Shown here in pieces: positions 10,521 to 21,921 of a stretch of DNA of 64,000 nt (positions within the stretch are counted from its first letter, which is position 1; every line of letters starts with the position of its first letter). This DNA is from Nepenthes gracilis (Eukaryota; Streptophyta; Magnoliopsida; Caryophyllales; Nepenthaceae). The position numbers and the translations under genes are program-made. The notes under the pieces were generated by a model. It searched no databases and was not told the DNA's origin. It saw nothing but the letters and a program-made list of their open reading frames with translations. Where the stretch lies: contig BSYO01000003.1 in NCBI GenBank assembly GCA_033239525.1, positions 12,704,001-12,768,000 of the forward strand, in the 5' to 3' direction.

Positions 10521-12126
10521 TCTTGAAGATTCTTGATTGTTCTATGATTGTATTTATGTATTCTTTTGTGGATTTTGTGGATTGTGAGTAGCTATTAACT
10601 GAATGTTAAAAATCGAGGAAGTAATTGGTTGTGTATTGTTGGGAGAAGGAATATTCGGTTAATTTGGTCGATATGGTGGATAAGAAGAATAAGTTCCGAT
10701 AGCGTCATTTGGGTTTTGTAAGTTGTTGACATTTTGTGGAAAATATAGGTTAGATCTTTTAGTTTTATTTAGATTGATCATTGTAATAATCATGCTAAAG
10801 GACATCTAGAGGCATAGAAGATAGAGGATACCTTTGAACTCTTTGGAAGTAAAGATTTATTGATGGGTTAGGTAAGTTAGTATAGGTGGAAATACTCCGG
10901 TAAAAGATTGGAATTTTGTCATTTTTGTATCAATAGGCAACAACCCGTGAGCAAAGTGGGGGAGGAGTATGTGGTTAGAAATTATTTTACTTGTAATTGA
11001 GGTTTTGTGATGAGGTTCTGCCTTGAGAATTTATGGATACTGCTTTTTGAAGAAATTAAGGTCTTGCAAATCTTAAGGTTTTGGGGATTGTAGAGTTAGA
11101 GTTACTCCTCCAAAGATTGGAATTAATAATTGGAAGTCTCAGTTGGAGAAATTTTGCGTTGGTTCAAATGCTTGAGGAAATAGAATATCGTACTCCTAAG
11201 TTAGGAAATAGAAACGTATTTGAAGTACCAGAACTATGAAATTTTGAAGTGAGAGATCCTTATTGTTTGTTTCAGGACAAAGACGACCCACTCATCATTA
11301 CTATGGAAGATATGTTCAGGATTAATTAATTTGCTCATCGGTATGCCAGCAAGATTTGAGGTTGCTTAGCATTTGGACCTTGAGATTTTGAAGTTGTTAA
11401 GTGTTGGGGTCTTGAGGTTTTAGATAATGATCTAGAACTGTATTGAATCTACGGTGAATGTTATAGTTAGGATTTCTTGTTTTATGATGAATTGTGGATT
11501 TATGAGACTTATTTTCGTGATATGGATATATTAAAATCAGTTTTAATCATGGTTACCGTATAATTTGGGTATTCAAAAGGGAATATGAATCTTAGGAAAA
11601 TGTCAATTTGATGACATGCCAACAAAATGAGGAGGATGTAGAGTATCCTGCCTTGGAAGTTTGATTTTGATTTGAGGTTTATGTTAGAATGTTAATTGAA
11701 CTTGATAAAAGAATTTGATGTTAGGTCAAATTCGTTGTGATGATAAATGATAATCGGACGATTTGGAGTTAGGTGATGTGATTAGAGTGCATAGTGGAAA
11801 TATAGAGAACTTATATGTTTTAAGATTTGAATTGAAGTTCAGAGGAAATACTCAATCCTGAGGTTTTACTTGAAGGAAGTAAGGCATTTTGCTTATTTAA
11901 GGTTTAGAACTAAGTCGGAAAAATAGTTAATGAATTGGATCTGCTTTTGGATTTAATGAATTTAGATGGGTATAGAACAAATTAGGTATTAAAGATTTAG
12001 GACAATTTGGAGCACTAAGGTTTTTCTAGGACAACCACCTTAATCTGGAAATGATTTGGAGACGTTAGGAATGTTTTCTGATTATGAAATTCTAGGATCA
12101 TTAAATTTCGAGGTTGAAATTTCTAT
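10521..12126 (+). other. Non-coding internal region of element C
   Basis: No long reading frame. It is collinear with the internal region of H (about 60600-62810): shared GAAACGTATTT...GAAATTTTGAA, CATCGGTATGCCA, TTGATGA(C/T)(A/G)TG(C/T)CAACAAAAT. The same motif in reverse (CATTGGCATACCAATGAG) is in F at 38357-38374. Where an autonomous element would have pol, C has this shared non-coding segment. Confidence 0.7.
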
Positions 12127-12140
12127 AAGTGAGAGAGAGT
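12127..12140 (+). other. Polypurine tract of element C
   Basis: AAGTGAGAGAGAGT lies directly before TGTGAGATCC. The upstream context TTTCGAGG...GAAATTTCTATAAGTG parallels the PPT region of A, F and H (TTTGAGGACAAAATTTC, then TATAAGTGGGGGAG). It primes plus-strand synthesis in this retroelement class. Confidence 0.8.
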
Positions 12141-13495
12141 TGTGAGATCCCAATCCCGAAATATGGTAATTATGGAGTAATTAAGTTGATGATAATCATT
12201 ATTAGGCTTAAGAACAATAAAAAATGGATACCGAAGCAAAATAGAGCAAAATAAGCAAATGGAGGACCAACGCTCGAAGGGCGTTGAGCGTCGAGAGGCA
12301 CAATTTTGCGCAAGGAACTGCCTAAGGGTCCATCTAGGTGAAGTGAGAGTGAGGGGCTTACGAGGATTGGAGCTCGAGGACCACTCGAGCGCCACTCAGG
12401 TGCGGATTTGCGTGCCTGGCACTCGATGAGCGCTTGACTGGTACTCAAGCGCCAGTCACGGACTGGGCACGTGCTCTCTTTTCCTTCATATTTTAAAGAG
12501 GGATTTTGAGGGAGAGAGAGAATAATCCTGATAGAATCATGAAGGGGAGGAGAGGAAGAGGAAGAAGGGAGAGGAAAAAGGAGAAGCAGGAGAAATCCAG
12601 TCGTTCCACTCCAATCCGGATAAAAATAATGGTAGATCGAGTTAAGGCAAGTGTACCTCGGGCCTTGTTTTTCATTTTTACCACTTTTGAATATCTCTTT
12701 AGGTTATTTACGCTCTAAATCTCTTGCTCTCCGATATTTGACTTGAATAATGCATGAATCTCATGACTTTTGGACTAGATTTCATGTTTGCATGTATATA
12801 TATATTGATTTGTGACTCTGATTTCATGATTTGGCTCACGTTTTGTGTTCAATTATTGTTTGAAAATTTTTCCCATAACCCTAGTTAGAAAATGAGATGT
12901 AATCTTGAATTTAATCCAAGTTATGTGTATATTTTATGAATTATAGCATTGATTTTGTAATTTAGCCTATGTTTTATGCTCAATTGATGCCCGGAAGTTT
13001 TGCATGGAACCCTAGAACAAAAAGCTGGGAATTTATGTTTGGAAACTCAAAATTTTGAGGTTTAAATGTAAATCGGTACTTTGTTAAAGTTTAATAAACG
13101 ATTTGTATTTGAAAGCTTTACATGGAACTGTATTATCGAAATTATGGAAGCTTCTGAAATCGTCTGAGAGAGTGATTGAATGAAACTTAGACTTGGCCTT
13201 GAAATACGATGAACTTTGATTATAGAATTTTGAGTAAATGTTTTTAATTAAAGTAACTAGTAAGAAAATCAGACCTAAAACTGTCGTACAGTTAGATAAG
13301 GTTTTCCGACATGCTTTAGAACGTTACGGTGGTAATCGAGGATAACTATTGAACTTTGGACTATCGAATTATCGAACCAATCAAACTATAGAATCGTAAA
13401 ATGAGATGAAAATAAATATTATCGAACTATTGGCCTTTGATTGTATGGAATGAACACAATCTATCCTTGATTATTTGTCCACTAAACTAGTAAGG
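12141..13495 (+). mobile_element. Element C 3' LTR, part before element A
   Basis: Starts TGTGAGATCC after the PPT. Contains a GC-rich AGCGC/CTCGAG module (12243-12470), a TATA-like CATATTTTAAAG (12487-12498), a purine-rich leader, the donor GTTAAG|GCAAGTG (12646/12647) and a long stretch parallel to 1730-2580. It is broken at AACTAGTAAGG by element A; only 27299-27302 of it is seen again before element F starts. Confidence 0.85.
13491..13495. repeat. Target-site duplication of element A (left copy)
   Basis: TAAGG here and at 27294-27298. Joined without A the site reads CTAGTAAGGTATA, matching the uninterrupted block TTAGTGGGGTATACTAG at 2563-2579 of the C 5' LTR. Confidence 0.88.
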
Positions 13496-13780
13496 TGTGA
13501 CGACCCAACTTTTATTACCATCAAAAGTCATCGTCAAATCCAAAGTCCTTACAAATAAATAAAAAGATATATAGGTGAACATAAAAATATTTCTTTATTT
13601 TCTTTCAAACTTGAGATGCATACTAAAGATTTATAATTTCATTAATCCCAAGTATCACGGAAACATACTAACATTCATAAGCAGCGGAATAAATTTTACA
13701 AGTCTCCTTAAAAACAAAATAAACAAAGCTCTCAAAAATCTGCTCTGGCCAGCTTAACCATTCAGCTACACCATAAGATT

Positions 13781-13812
13781 CTACTCAACTTCATCCTCCA
13801 TAAGCTTGTCAT
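13781..13812 (-). other. Candidate LTR exon 2, A 3' LTR
   Basis: Minus strand: TTCTTGCAACTTTTCAG acceptor, then a frame DDKLMEDEVE and TAG. An AAGCTCATTC branch-like site lies upstream. The same exon is seen in A' (15010-15041) and the 5' LTR (24672-24703). In A-type LTRs the phase-1 exon-1 frame has a TAA nine codons upstream of the donor, so only a short GKVEKNS would be joined; coding use in A is doubtful. Confidence 0.45.
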
Positions 13813-14029
13813 CTGAAAAGTTGCAAGAATGAGCTTACAAAGCCCAGCAGGATACTCACATGCAGAAAACATAAGCATACATATAATTTAATCAAAATAT
13901 AAATTCATAATATAGCATAGCATAAGAAAAATCATCATATCATTTCTTCTTTAGTTCTTATTCTTTTCATCTTGTCTTTAGAAAATTTATCAAAATCATT
14001 CGGAATTCATATCATCTTTAGGGACCGGA

Positions 14030-14300
14030 CGGGAGCGGACAACATTGAGGACGGGTTGTGTGCTACCCCACAACCTAAAGCCGTATCCCCTCATTATGCT
14101 CCCCTGGGCGGGAGGTAATGCCTTTAACCCGGCATACGGGGCCATAGTCCATAGTTCTTATGCCACCAAAAGGTCCCCTCCCGTGGCCAAGGAGGCATCC
14201 TCGAGTGTCACTCCAATATCCTTCATCCATCTTTAACAGCAAGCTTAATGGAAACTCGGTTCTTGGTTCGTGTTCTTTAATGGCCAATCATCATAGATCA
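14030..14300. other. GC-rich conserved island of A-type LTR
   Basis: GGGACCGGACGGGAGCGGAC, then CTACCCCACAACC, GGGCGGGAGGTAATGCC, CATACGGGGCC and so on. It is almost unchanged at 15240-15510 (A') and 24912-25190 (5' LTR), while the flanking micro-repeats differ. It lies in the intron-like part of the LTR and is locally much richer in GC. Overlapping short frames on both strands (63-70 codons) are a by-product of stop-poor GC-rich sequence. A structured RNA element is possible. Confidence 0.5.
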
Positions 14301-14399
14301 GAAGTCGGAAGAGTTCCACTTGCTGTCCATAATCCATGTGTTTTCATATAGTCTTGTTCTTTACTTCATTCATTGAAGTCCATATCATCTTATCAAAGC

Positions 14400-16660
14400 C
14401 GAAGTTCATCTTTCAAAGAAATCCGAAGTTCTTATTTAAAAGAAAAGAGTCTCGTTTATTAAATTTCCGAAGTTCTTTTTAAACGGAAGGCCAAAGTTCC
14501 TAAAATCGGAGTTCTTTTCTTACAAAGTCGGAGTTTGTTTCTTTAATCAAAGTCAGAGTTCTTTCTGAATCCAAAGATCATCAAAACCGGAGTTCTTTAT
14601 TCATAAAGGACGGAGTACATTTTTAAACAAGACCAAAGTTCTTTTTCTTAAAAGGGACGGAGTGCCTTTCTTTTCAAAAAGGATAGAGTGCCTTTCTTAC
14701 CAAAAATCCGGAGTGCTTAAAAGGACGGTGTGACGACCCGACTTTTAATACCATGAAAAGCCGTCGTCAAATCTAAATCATATAATTTATGATAAGGATA
14801 AATAGATGAACATAAAAATTTTTCTTTTCTTCATTCAAACTTGAGATGCATTCTAAAGATTTATAATTTCATAAATCCCAAAGTATCACGGAAACATTCT
14901 AACATTCATAAGCAGCGGAATCAATATTACAAGTTTACTCAAAACAAAATAAACAAAACTCCAAAGATCTGCTCCAGCCAGCTTAAACAATCAGCTACAC
15001 CATAGGATTCTACTCAACTTCGTCCTCCATAAGCTTATCATCTGAAAAGTTGCAAGAATGAGCTTACAAAGCCCAACAGGATACTCACATGCAGAAAACA
15101 TACGCATACATATAATTTCATCAAAATATATAGCATAGCATAAGAAAAATCATCATATCTTTTCTTCCTTAGTTCATGTTCTTTCATCTTGTCTTCAGAA
15201 AATTCATCAAAAATCATTCGGAATTCATATTATCTTTAGGGACCGGACGGGAGCAGACAATATCGAGGACGGGTTGTGTGCTACCCCACAACCTAAAGCC
15301 GTATCCCCTCATTATGCTCCCCTGGGCGGGAGGTAATGCCTTTAACCCGGCATACGAGGCCATAGTCCATAGTTCTTATGCCACCAAAAGGTCCCCTCCC
15401 GTGGCCCAGGAGGCATCCTCGAGTGTCACTCCAATATCCTTCATCCATCTTTAACAGCAAGTTTAATGGAAACTCGGTTCTTGGTTCGTGTTCTTTAATG
15501 GCCAATCATCATAATCAAAAGTCGGAGTCATAGAGTTCCACTTGCTGTCCGGATTACATACATTTTCCTTGATCTTATAGCCTTTGTTCTTTAACTTCAA
15601 CAATTGAAGTCCATATCATCTTATCAAAAGCCGGAATTCCTCTTTCAAAGATCCGAAGTTCAATATCCGAAGTTCTTTTTCAATAAAAAGGATAGAGTCT
15701 TGTTAATCAAATTTTCGGAGTTCTTTTCAAACAAAAGGCCGTAGTTCCAAAAGACGAAGTTCTTTTATTATGGCCGGAGTTCTTTTCTTACAATGTCGGA
15801 GTTCATTTCCTTAGTCAAAACCGGAGTTCTTTTCTGAAATCCAAAGATCATTAAGACCGGAATTTTTTATTCATAAAGGACAGAGTACATTTTTAACAAA
15901 GTCCGAAGTTCTTTTTCTTAAAGGGATGAAGTGCCTTTCTTTTCAAAACCGGAGTACTTTTCTTTTCAAAGGGACGGAGTGCCTTTCTTATCAAACGGAG
16001 TGCTTTTCTTTTCAAAGGGACAGAGTGCCATTTCTTAAAACGGACGGAGCATCTTTTCTTAAAACGGACGGAGCTCTTTTCTTTTAAATGGACGGAGTGC
16101 TTTGAATGGCGGAGCTCTTTTCAAAAGACGGAGTTCTTTGAGTAAGGCAGGTTTCAAAAGCCGGAGCTCTTTCTTCAACGAAAACCGTAGTTCAAAATTC
16201 GGAGTTCTTTTAAAGCCGAAGTTGTTTTTCTTCAAGGCCGGAGTTCTTTTCAAAATAAAAGGACGGAGTGCTGCAAAGGCCGGAGTACTTTTTCAAACAT
16301 CAGAACGGAGTGTTTTTCATCCAATTTCTGGAGTTCTTTTTCAATCAGCAGGACGGAGTGTTTTTTATCAATTTCCGGAGTTCATTTTCTTATAAGATTC
16401 GAAGCTCTAAAATACGGAGTTCAAAAGCCGGAGTTCATTTCAAAACAACAGGACGGAGTACTTTTTAATGACGTAAAGGCCGGAGTCTCATCTTCTTTTA
16501 AAACTGGAGTACTTTTCAAAAGAGGACGGAGCACATTGTTCATAAAAAGGCCGGAGTTCATTTACTGTTAATCAAGGCCCTAATCCGAAGTTCATTTTTT
16601 TCAAAATGTCGGAGCTCTAAATCATTTTATGTAAAATTGCCGGAGGTCTTTTATCTTAAA
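14400..16660. repeat. CCGGAGTTCTTTT micro-repeat array (A and A')
   Basis: Dozens of irregularly spaced copies of (C/G)CGGAGTTCTTTT or GGACGGAGTGCTTTT, typically 20-35 bp apart (for example 15773-15838, 16230-16250, 16372-16384). The array continues in 18125-18640 and its counterpart is 25280-26180. It lies between donor and exon 2, so it would be intronic on the minus strand. Confidence 0.85.
15010..15041 (-). other. Candidate LTR exon 2, solo LTR A'
   Basis: Same exon as in A: CAACTTTTCAG followed by frame DDKLMEDEVE and TAG. The differences from the A copy include the third codon positions GAT for GAC and GAC for GAT. This leaves the peptide unchanged. Confidence 0.45.
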
Positions 16661-17216
16661 TTCAAAGATCTTTTGACAGTACAGAGTTCAATAGCAGGAC
16701 TTTCTGTTTCATCTTAAGGCCTAAAATTCCTTTCCGTAAACATGCATTTAGCAAAATTCATAATCATAACAGAATAAATTTAACATCATGCATAACAGAA
16801 TTTCCTTTAAACATGCATTTCAGTCATCAAAAGCATACTTCATACAGAATATCATATACTTTCATAGCAACATAAATAAACATGAGTTTTAGAAATAGGG
16901 GTGAGTATCTTGCTTGGTTTCCTTTTTACTTTGCCTTAGCTTTCGGTCTCTCTCTAGGAAATTCTTACTTTTTGCTTTCTGTCTAATCCTCCTCTAGTCC
17001 TTATTTATAGCCATTGTTTTGAGTGGCCATCATTTATGGCTTCACATTTTCCCAAGGGTGTCATTTATGATTTTATATTTTCCACGGAGGCTCATTTATA
17101 CTTTACATTTTCCAACAAGTTTTGGGAATAGCTAAATTATTTATGGCCGTGTATTCCCAAGGTGTTTCCTTATTAATTTTCCTTGACCGGATTTATCTCT
17201 CTCACTTAAACATATT

Positions 17217-17341
17217 CCGGTCAACTGTTGGTGTTGACCGGATTTCTCTCCTCTTTTCCTTTAATTCATGTTTTCCGGTCAACATTTTATGTTGACCGGA
17301 TTACACCTTCGTTCATACTCCGGTCAACAGATGTTGACCGG
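17217..17341. promoter_or_regulatory. Cluster of palindromic W-box pairs in A' U3
   Basis: CCGGTCAAC...GTTGACCGG at 17217-17241, 17275-17299 and 17320-17341 (loops of 4-7 bases). More pairs occur at 17735-17756, 17848-17869 and 18052-18072. All lie upstream of the A' TATA box on the minus strand. TTGACC is the WRKY W-box core. Confidence 0.55.
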
Positions 17342-19746
17342 ATCCAGCATTCCTACTTTGGCCAACCTTATTTCTTCGGCTCCTAAATCAACTTCGGCCC
17401 TTCTTCTTCTTGAACCCAAAATCTACTCTGTCCTGGTCTTTATTTTCATTAAAGGAGTACGAACTTCCTTTTACCTAGCAAATCCGGACTTCTTTTCGGA
17501 ATGCTTTTCATCAAGGAAATTTCGGACTTCTTTTCTTCAAGGAAATCCGGACTTCTTTTTACCAAGGAAATCCGGACTTCTTTTTCCCTAACGAAATCCG
17601 GACTTCTTTTCCCCAACGAAATCCGGAATTCTTTTCACTAATTAATCCGGACTTCTTTTTACCGCTAAAATCCAGACTTCTCAAGGCCGAACTTGATTCT
17701 ATCTTAAGCTGATGTACTTTTCTTATTTCACTTTCCGGTCAACTTGCGTTGACCGGACTTGATTATTGAAATTTTCCTTGTTATCCGGACTTGTTAAAGC
17801 CGGACCTAATTCATTCTTAGGCCGATTTTCCTTTCTTTTTACACTTTTCGGTCAACGGGCGTTGACCGGATTTTATGACGGAAATATTTCTTTGTTTTTT
17901 AAATTTTGGGTTGTTACAAAGGGAAGCCGAACTTCTTTTTCCTCACATAATGGGCGGAGTTCTTTTTCCAACAAAAGGACGGAGTTCTTTTTGCTGAAAG
18001 GGCGGAGTGCCTTGGATGGAGTTCTTATCTTAAGCCAACTTAATACATTTTCCGGTCAACTAGCGTTGACCAGACCCGATGACTGAATTTTCTAGGTTTT
18101 CAAATTTGGGTTGTTACAGACAGAGTGCTTCATGGACGGAGTACTTTTCTTTTCCATTCCAGAGTGCTTAAAGGGACGGAGTGCTTCATTTAAAATGGAC
18201 GGAGTGTTTTTCTTTCAAAATCCGAAGTTCATAAATCCGGAGTTCAAAAGCCGGAGTTCTTTTTAAAATGTCAAAGTTCTTGTATCATGAGTTGTTATCA
18301 AAAGCCGAAGTAAAAGTCGGAGTAAAAAGCCGAAGTTCTCTTTTTCTATGACTGGAGTTCTTTTTCAAATGTAAGCCGGAGTTCTTTTTCATAATCAACG
18401 GAGTGCTTTTCTTTTCAAAATCCAAAGCTCTAAAATCCGGGAGTGTGTTTCGTTTAAAATCCAAGCTCTTAATCTGGACTGCTTTCTGTTAAAGTCCGAA
18501 GTTCTTAAATTCAGAGTGCATTTTCTATTAAAATCCGAAGTTCTAAATTCTAAGTGCTTCCTGTCAAAATCTGAAGTTCTTAAATCCGGAGTTTACTTAC
18601 TGTTAATCAAGGCTCTAATCCGAAGTTCATTTTTCAAAATGCCGGAGCTCTAAATCATTTTCTGTAAAATGCCGGAGGTCTTTTATCTTAAATTTAGAGA
18701 TCTTTTTGATGTAATGAGTTCAATAAGCGTGAATTCTTGTTTCATCTTAAGGCCTAAAATTCCTTTCCGTAAACATGCATTTAGCAAAATTCATAACCAT
18801 TGACAATTAATCATAAACAGAATAAATCGAACATCATGCGTAACAAAATTTCCTTTAAACATGCATTTCAGACGATAAGTCATAAAACAGCAAAAGCATA
18901 CTTCATACAGAATATCATATACTTTCATAGGAACATAAATAAACATGAGTTTTAGAAATAGGGGTGAGTTCTTGCCTGAATTCTTTTCTACTTTGCCTTA
19001 GCTTTCGGTCTCCTTCTTTACTTTAGAATTTCTTCAGGTGCATTTTTCTGATGTTCTTAGTCCTTATTTATAGCCCTAGGTTTTGGTGGCCGTCATTTAT
19101 AGCTCTGTATTTTTCCAAAGAGTGATATTTATAATCTTACATTTTTCAAAGAGGGTTATTTATGATTTCCGTTTTCCAATACGTCTCGGAAATAGCCAGA
19201 TTATTGATGGTCGTTTCTTCCCAATATTTTTCCTTATTTTCTCGTGGACTAGGACTTAATTTCTTCCGGTCAACTATTGGTGTTGACCGATCTCGCTCTT
19301 CTTTCCTTTTTCCATCCATTCGTTTACGTTTTTCCGGTCAACATTTTATATTGACCGGATTACTCCCAATCTACTCCGTCTTTACTTCACACACACCGCA
19401 TTCCGTCCTTACAGACTAGACTTCATTTTCATTAAATCTGGACTTCTTTTTACTTCGAAAATCCGGACTTCTTCTCTTCAAGGAAATCCGAACTTCCAAG
19501 AAAATTCGGACTTCTTTTCTTCAAGGAGATCCGGACTTCTTTTCTTCAAGGAAATCCAGACTTCTTTTTATTAAGGAAGTCTGAACTTCTTTTATCAAGA
19601 ACATTCCGGACTTCTTTTCATCAAGTAGGGCCGAACGTGATTTCTTCCTCACGCAAGTTATTTTCTTATTACATTTTTCCGGTCAACTGTCGTTGACCGG
19701 ATCCAATGACCGAAATTTTCTATGTTTTAAATCTGGGGTCGTTACA

Positions 19747-19760
19747 ATCTCCCCCACTTA
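19747..19760 (-). other. Polypurine tract of element A
   Basis: Reverse complement AAGTGGGGGAGAT directly abuts the 3' LTR. The upstream CGAGGACAAAATTTCTAT on the minus strand is shared with F and H, so all these elements use the same plus-strand primer. Confidence 0.88.
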
Positions 19761-19795
19761 TAGAAATTTTGTCCTCGAAATTTTAAATAAAGTTA

Positions 19796-20038
19796 CTAAC
19801 CTTGAGAAAATAAATATGGGTATTTGTTCCGAATCTCTTCCTCTCGTTCCCAAGTTGCCTCTTCCGATGTGTGATTCTTCCAGAGCACCTTTACTAGAGC
19901 GATTGATTTAGTGCGTAATCTCTGTTCCTTTCGATCCAAGATTTCCACTGGTTCTTCTATATAAGATAAGTCTTTGTCGATCGTCAAAGGTTCATACTCA
20001 ATTACATGAGTAGGATCATGGACATACTTTCGAAGCAT
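19796..20038 (-). pseudogene. Element A chromodomain
   Basis: C-terminal chromodomain of the integrase (about 50 residues): [16 protein letters not shown], then LVKVLWKNHTSEEATWE and REEEIRNKYPYLF. In chromoviruses this domain is thought to steer integration to heterochromatin. The reading is continuous to the polyprotein stop but is cut from integrase by a TAA just before MLRKY. E has the same join with Ser at that place (HVSMLRKY). Confidence 0.9.
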
Positions 20039-21320
20039 TTAAACATGAAACACGTCATGTACTTCTGCCAAATTTGGAGGTAGTGCAAGTCTGTAAGCTA
20101 CTTCTCCAATCCTGTCAAGAATTTCAAAATGGCCAATAAATCGTGGCTTCAGCTTCCCTTTTACCCCGAATCTGTATTTCCCCTTGGATGGCGATACCTT
20201 TAGGAATACAAAATCACCTTTTTCGAATTCTAATGCAGATCTCCTCCTGTCTGCATAGCTCTTTTGTCTGCTCCGGGCTACTCTGAGATTCTCATGTAAT
20301 AACTTTATCTTTTCTGTCATTTCCTTGATAATGTCTAGACCCAAAATCCTTTTATCTCCGTGCTCCTCCCAGTGAATTGGCGACCTACATTTCCTCCCAT
20401 ACAATGCCTCAAAAGGAACCATGCCAATGCTGGCCTGGTAGCTGTTATTATAAGCAAACTCTGCAAGAGCTAATGAATCATCCCAAGTCCTTTTCATCTC
20501 CAAGACTGAGGCCCTTAACATATCTTCGAGAATCTGGATAGTCCGTTCTGATTGGCCGTCGGTTTGCGGATGAAAAGCAGTACTAAATTTTAATTCAGTA
20601 CCCAATTCTTTATGTAGACTTTTTCAGAATCGTGATACAAAGTGAGGGTCTCTATCTGATACAATAGAGACAGGCACACCATGAATTCTGACAATCTCGT
20701 TCACAACAGTTGGGCTAATTTATTACGGGAGTAAGTCATTCGGATTGCCAGGAAATGTGCTGACTTTGTTAGCCGGTCGACAATCACCCAAATAGCATCA
20801 TGTTTCCTTGGCGTCCTTGGTAGACCGGTCACAAAATCCATGGCAATGTCTTCCCATTTCCAGCCTGGAAATGGCATTGGTTGCAATAACCCAGACGGCT
20901 GCTTTCTTTCGGCCTTTACTTGTTGGCAAATAAGGCACTTTTCCACGTAAGTTGCAATATCCCTTTTAATATTCCTCCACCAAAATGTTTTCTTCAAATC
21001 CTGATGCATCTTATTGGCTCTTGGGTGAATCATATAACGGGATCGATGGGCTTCCTTAAGAATTTTCTCCTTTAATTCTTTATTGTCCGGCACACATAAC
21101 CGATTCCTAAATCTCAATGCTCCATCTGGCGAAATCTGAAAATCACTTCGGGATTCTTTATCTAGCTCGCCCATGATCTTTACAAGAAATGAATCATTCG
21201 TTTGACATCCCTTTACCTCATTAATCATTTTGGCTGAACTTGAAGATGCGCCAAAATCATCCGCTTCCCATGCACATAACGCTGGACATCATAATTCATG
21301 AGGCAATCCAGCAACTCCAT
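20039..21320 (-). pseudogene. pol (INT): Element A integrase
   Basis: N-terminal HHCC zinc domain (HRSRYMIHPRANKMHQDL ... CLICQQ) and first catalytic Asp in WEDIAMDFVTGLP, then IVDRLTKSAHF (ORF 20701-21228). The stretch 20606-20700, which should carry the second Asp, is frameshifted. The third catalytic residue, Glu of [10 protein letters not shown], is at the start of 20039-20605, followed by LAEFAYNNS, the ALYGRKCRSP segment and the [14 protein letters not shown] segment, typical of plant gypsy integrases. Segment 21229-21320 (ELLDCLMNYD) has stops. Confidence 0.93.
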
Positions 21321-21903
21321 TTACTTAACTTGCATTCTAGCTAGCATCCCAGGCTGCCTACTTAACGCGTCGGCAACAACGTTGGCCTTTCCTGGCTCAT
21401 ATCGGATTTCACAGTCATAGTCCTTCAGGAATTCAATCCACCTTCTCTGTCTCATGTTCAGTTCCTTCTGGGAGAATAAATATTTTAGACTCTTGTGATC
21501 AGAGTAGACCAAGAATCTTTCACCATATAGGTAATGCCTCCAGATTTTTAATGCAAACACCACTGCAGCCAATTCCAGATCGTGAGTTGGGTAATTCCTT
21601 TCATGATCCTTCAACTGTCGCGACCCATAGGCAATTACCCTACCGTGTTGCATTAAAACACAGCCCAATCAAATCTTCAAGCATCGCAAGAAACAATCAC
21701 CCTCCCGACCCGCTTGGAATGGTCGACCGGAGCGTGGTTAACCGGTCTTTAAGCGTCTGGAAGCTCTCTTCACAATCTTTGGTCCACTCAAACTTGGCAT
21801 CCTTCTTAGTTAATTGTGTGAGTGGCAAGGCAATTTGGGAAAAGTTTTTCACAAACCGTCTATAATATCCAGCCAGGCCTAAGAAGCTTCGCACTTCAGT
21901 CAC
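21321..21903 (-). pseudogene. pol (RH): Element A RNase H region
   Basis: ORF 21697-21903 holds the RT-RNase H connection ([22 protein letters not shown]). After a frameshift and an apparent short loss, ORF 21321-21668 has the RNase H core: [48 protein letters not shown] and VVADALSR. The early part with the first catalytic Asp (expected YCDAS) is damaged. B keeps that part ([12 protein letters not shown]). Confidence 0.92.
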
Positions 21904-21921
21904 AGAAGTTAGCCGGCTCCA

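Larger units (their letters stand above)
14729..18118 (-). mobile_element. Solo LTR A' nested in A 3' LTR
   Basis: TGTGACGACCC start, GGGTTGTTACA end, TSD GACGG (14724-14728) against GACAG (18119-18123), one mismatch. It is related to the A LTR but a distinct subfamily. Minus features: TATA CTATAAATAA 17001-17010, donor-like CCAA|GCAAGAT near 16908-16915, exon 2 15010-15041. An additional LTR-like terminus TTGGGTTGTTACA ends at 17918, with a second about 200-bp terminus-like segment after it. U3 carries six W-box palindromes. Confidence 0.88.
13496..19746 (-). mobile_element. Element A 3' LTR (contains solo LTR A')
   Basis: TGTGACGACCC at one end and GGGGTCGTTACA at the other form the imperfect terminal inverted ends. 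Parts 13496-14728 and 18119-19746 align with the 5' LTR 24387-27293. TATA (reverse complement CTATAAATAA) 19074-19083; donor TTCAG|GCAAGAAC near 18969-18978; exon 2 13781-13812. U3 (19084-19746) carries three palindromic W-box pairs at 19266-19290, 19334-19358 and 19679-19700. Confidence 0.93.

Noticed and set aside
12123..12448. 90- and 92-codon minus-strand frames at the start of the C 3' LTR
   Set aside because: Overlapping each other and the GC-rich U3 module; antisense to the LTR; no similarity to any family I know.
14075..14287. A 70-codon minus-strand frame repeated at 15293-15505 and 24966-25178, with a 63-codon plus-strand frame over it
   Set aside because: The three are copies of one GC-rich LTR segment, open on both strands. 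No start context, codon bias or homology to a protein family; the differences do not favour one frame.
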